A DNA stretch of 7,123 nt from contig JAITGW010000117.1 in assembly GCA_031280325.1 (NCBI GenBank), forward strand, positions 1 to 7,123. Reading direction: 5' to 3'. Of the stretch, positions 5,947 to 7,123 are shown in pieces. The notes beneath the pieces are model-generated. The model did not search any database and was not told where the DNA came from. It saw only the letters and a program-made list of their open reading frames with translations. The stretch is from Oscillospiraceae bacterium (GTDB lineage Bacteria > Bacillota > Clostridia > Oscillospirales > Oscillospiraceae). A program made the position numbers and the translations under genes. Position 1 is the stretch's first letter, and every line of letters begins with the position of its first letter.

Positions 5947-5993
5947 AAAATCGTTCCTAAACGCTGCGGTTCGCAATGCAATAATGCAAAATT

Positions 5994-7123
5994 CTATTTC
6001 ACGCCCTCGAGAATAACCCTCTGACTGCGGAGAATATCCTGCAATTCCTTGACATATTTCTCATCCTCAAGCTGACGCGGCGTGACGCCGTGTTTGACGC
6101 AAAGCGCCGCCGCTGCTCCCGCCGCCTGACCGGACACCATCGTCTCCTGAAGGAAGCGCTGATACGCGCAGCGCTCAGCCGAAACGTGCTTGCCCGCGAT
6201 GAGCAGATTCTCGATCTTGCGCGGCACGAGCATACGGTAAGGCAGGTCATACGTACCCTTGTTCGGGGGCGAGACGACGCCGCGCTTCGACGCGCCCAGC
6301 GTATCGTTTGTCGCGATGTGTACCGCGCCGGCGGAAAATGTACTCTTTCCGATGCAGTCATAGTGGCGGCGTCCCTCGGCGACGTCATCCCAGCCAAGGA
6401 TGTAGTCGCCCATGATCCGCCGTCCGTCGCGCAGACGCATCTCGACGCCCATTTTCGTGATATACGCGTTCTGGAAACCGGGAAGATACTTGCGGAACGC
6501 GTTGACCGCGATCTTGATCTGGCGGCGGTTCTCAATCTCTCCATAGGTCAGATCCCACGGATCACAGCTCCAAAGATTTCCGACCTGGGCTGAATGCTGG
6601 CAATGCGCCTGGAGGTGGTTCCCGTCCGGCTTCGGTCCGATGAAGAATCCCATTCCGGAATACGGATGCCAGTCGCCGTTTTTGATCGCCTCGTTCAGAA
6701 TATCGAAAAATCCGAGAATATCGCCAAGCTCCGCAATATCCGTGCATTTGCGTATAAGCTCATAGCGCTCTTCCGGCGTGCGGCTCATATCGCCGCGCGG
6801 CGCGAACTGATCCGGGTGCGCCTTGATGTACGCAAACGTCTCGTCCCAGTTGATTCCGTCGAGCGTGAAGCAGACTGTGTGCGGCTCGTTTTCCTCGCGC
6901 GGGAGCAGCTCGTAGTCGCATCCTGCGCGAACCGCGATATCACCCTCGCCCGTGCATTCAATGACGACCTTGGCCTCAAAATACTCTCGCCCGGCGGCAT
7001 TTTCAACCACAACGCCGTGTACGCTGTCGCCGTTTTTGATTACGTCAACCACAAGCGAGTGAAGCAGAAGCTGGACATTGTTTTCCCGCATCATCTCGAA
7101 CATGAGAAGCCCCCACCACTCAG
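5994..7123 (-). CDS. FAD-dependent oxidoreductase, C-terminal part (5' end outside window)
   Basis: Flavin-dependent oxidoreductase of the FAD_oxidored family (Pfam PF12831); its substrate cannot be told from the sequence. The frame remains open to the right edge, where it reads EWWGLL before the Met at 7103, so that Met is internal and the N-terminal GxGxxG Rossmann motif is missing. About 375 residues remain. Family marks are LLLHSLVVDV followed by VVIECTGEGDIAVRAG (about 6925-6970), the second dinucleotide-fold motif, and the C-terminal FAD-contact block ENLLIAGKHVSAERC...MVSGQAAGAAAALCVKHGVTPRQL (about 6070-6215). No signal peptide or membrane segment is seen in the visible part. The stop lies 460 bp upstream of the next minus-strand gene, which has its own promoter, so the two are probably separate units. 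Confidence 0.88.
   Translation of the reverse strand, partial: EWWGLLMFEMMRENNVQLLLHSLVVDVIKNGDSVHGVVVENAAGREYFEAKVVIECTGEGDIAVRAGCDYELLPREENEPHTVCFTLDGINWDETFAYIKAHPDQFAPRGDMSRTPEERYELIRKCTDIAELGDILGFFDILNEAIKNGDWHPYSGMGFFIGPKPDGNHLQAHCQHSAQVGNLWSCDPWDLTYGEIENRRQIKIAVNAFRKYLPGFQNAYITKMGVEMRLRDGRRIMGDYILGWDDVAEGRRHYDCIGKSTFSAGAVHIATNDTLGASKRGVVSPPNKGTYDLPYRMLVPRKIENLLIAGKHVSAERCAYQRFLQETMVSGQAAGAAAALCVKHGVTPRQLEDEKYVKELQDILRSQRVILEGVK

Larger units (their letters stand above)
5594..5992. repeat. Noncoding segment bounded by an imperfect inverted repeat (MITE-like?)
   Basis: ATTTTGACATTATTGCA at 5594-5610 recurs inverted at 5977-5992, where it differs only by one missing base. The 399-bp interval has no convincing gene: its frames lack SD sites and resemble no family known to me. 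Inside are a 12-bp palindrome (5629-5640), an exact 13-bp T-tract repeat T6-G-T6 (5616-5628 and 5699-5711), and hairpins at 5679-5692, 5795-5823 and 5909-5946. Size, inverted ends and lack of coding would fit a miniature transposable element, but no target-site duplication is visible. The left arm overlaps the SLH promoter and the right arm abuts the oxidoreductase stop codon. Paired regulator sites are another reading. Confidence 0.4.

Noticed and set aside
5627..6016. 129-codon plus-strand frame with a hydrophobic N-terminus
   Set aside because: It starts with TTG in a T-tract without an SD site, its hydrophobic part comes from T-rich tracts, its C-terminal half is Arg/Ser/Ala-rich without any motif, and it runs into the oxidoreductase gene on the other strand.
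6090..6593. Plus-strand 167-codon frame opposite the oxidoreductase gene
   Set aside because: It is antisense to conserved oxidoreductase codons, including the FAD-contact block, and has no initiation signals or recognisable domain.

Overview
The window looks like a chromosomal segment of a fairly GC-rich member of the Bacillota, most likely an uncultured clostridium of the Oscillospirales or Christensenellales type. Four things point that way: gyrB runs directly into gyrA, as near the replication origin of Bacillota; Shine-Dalgarno (SD) sites are strong (GGAGG, AGGAGG); a secreted protein carries three S-layer homology (SLH) domains, which implies a Gram-positive type wall; and a tiny Cys/Gly-rich membrane protein resembles types I associate with clostridia. 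The lineage is inferred, because no rRNA or other marker lies in the window.

Positions 1-4478, plus strand: a tight genome-maintenance operon. It holds the end of gyrB (cut by the window edge), complete gyrA, a winged-helix protein of the HTH_42 (AlkZ/YcaQ-like) family, and rnhA (RNase HI). The gaps are only 13, 12 and 19 bp. The operon closes with a strong intrinsic terminator at 4445-4478. Gyrase removes positive supercoils, RNase HI removes RNA-DNA hybrids, and AlkZ/YcaQ relatives are DNA glycosylases. Here, however, the glycosylase catalytic motif is replaced by His-Ser-Trp, so that activity is doubtful.

Positions 4479-4756: a self-contained single-gene unit. It has a TATAAT box, a short leader with a GGAGG SD site, a 40-residue Cys/Gly-rich single-pass membrane microprotein (4551-4673), and a 13-bp-stem terminator that can serve both strands.

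Positions 4757-5628, minus strand: a secreted protein made almost only of three SLH domains. Its promoter has TATAAT, a weak -35 and an upstream A-tract. Just downstream of the predicted transcription start lie three GTAAC repeats spaced 11 and 10 bp, overlapping a near-palindrome, which look like an operator.

Positions 5594-5992: about 400 bp with no credible gene. It is bounded by an imperfect 16-17 bp inverted repeat and contains a perfect 12-bp palindrome, a duplicated T-tract and several hairpins. It could be a small miniature transposable (MITE-like) element or a regulatory/3'-end region.

Positions 5994-7123, minus strand: the C-terminal part of an FAD-dependent oxidoreductase of the FAD_oxidored family. 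Its N-terminal Rossmann motif lies beyond the window edge.

The most interesting leads are the HTH_42 protein with a lost catalytic motif inside the gyrase operon, the insulated microprotein gene, the phased GTAAC operator, and the inverted-repeat-bounded noncoding segment.
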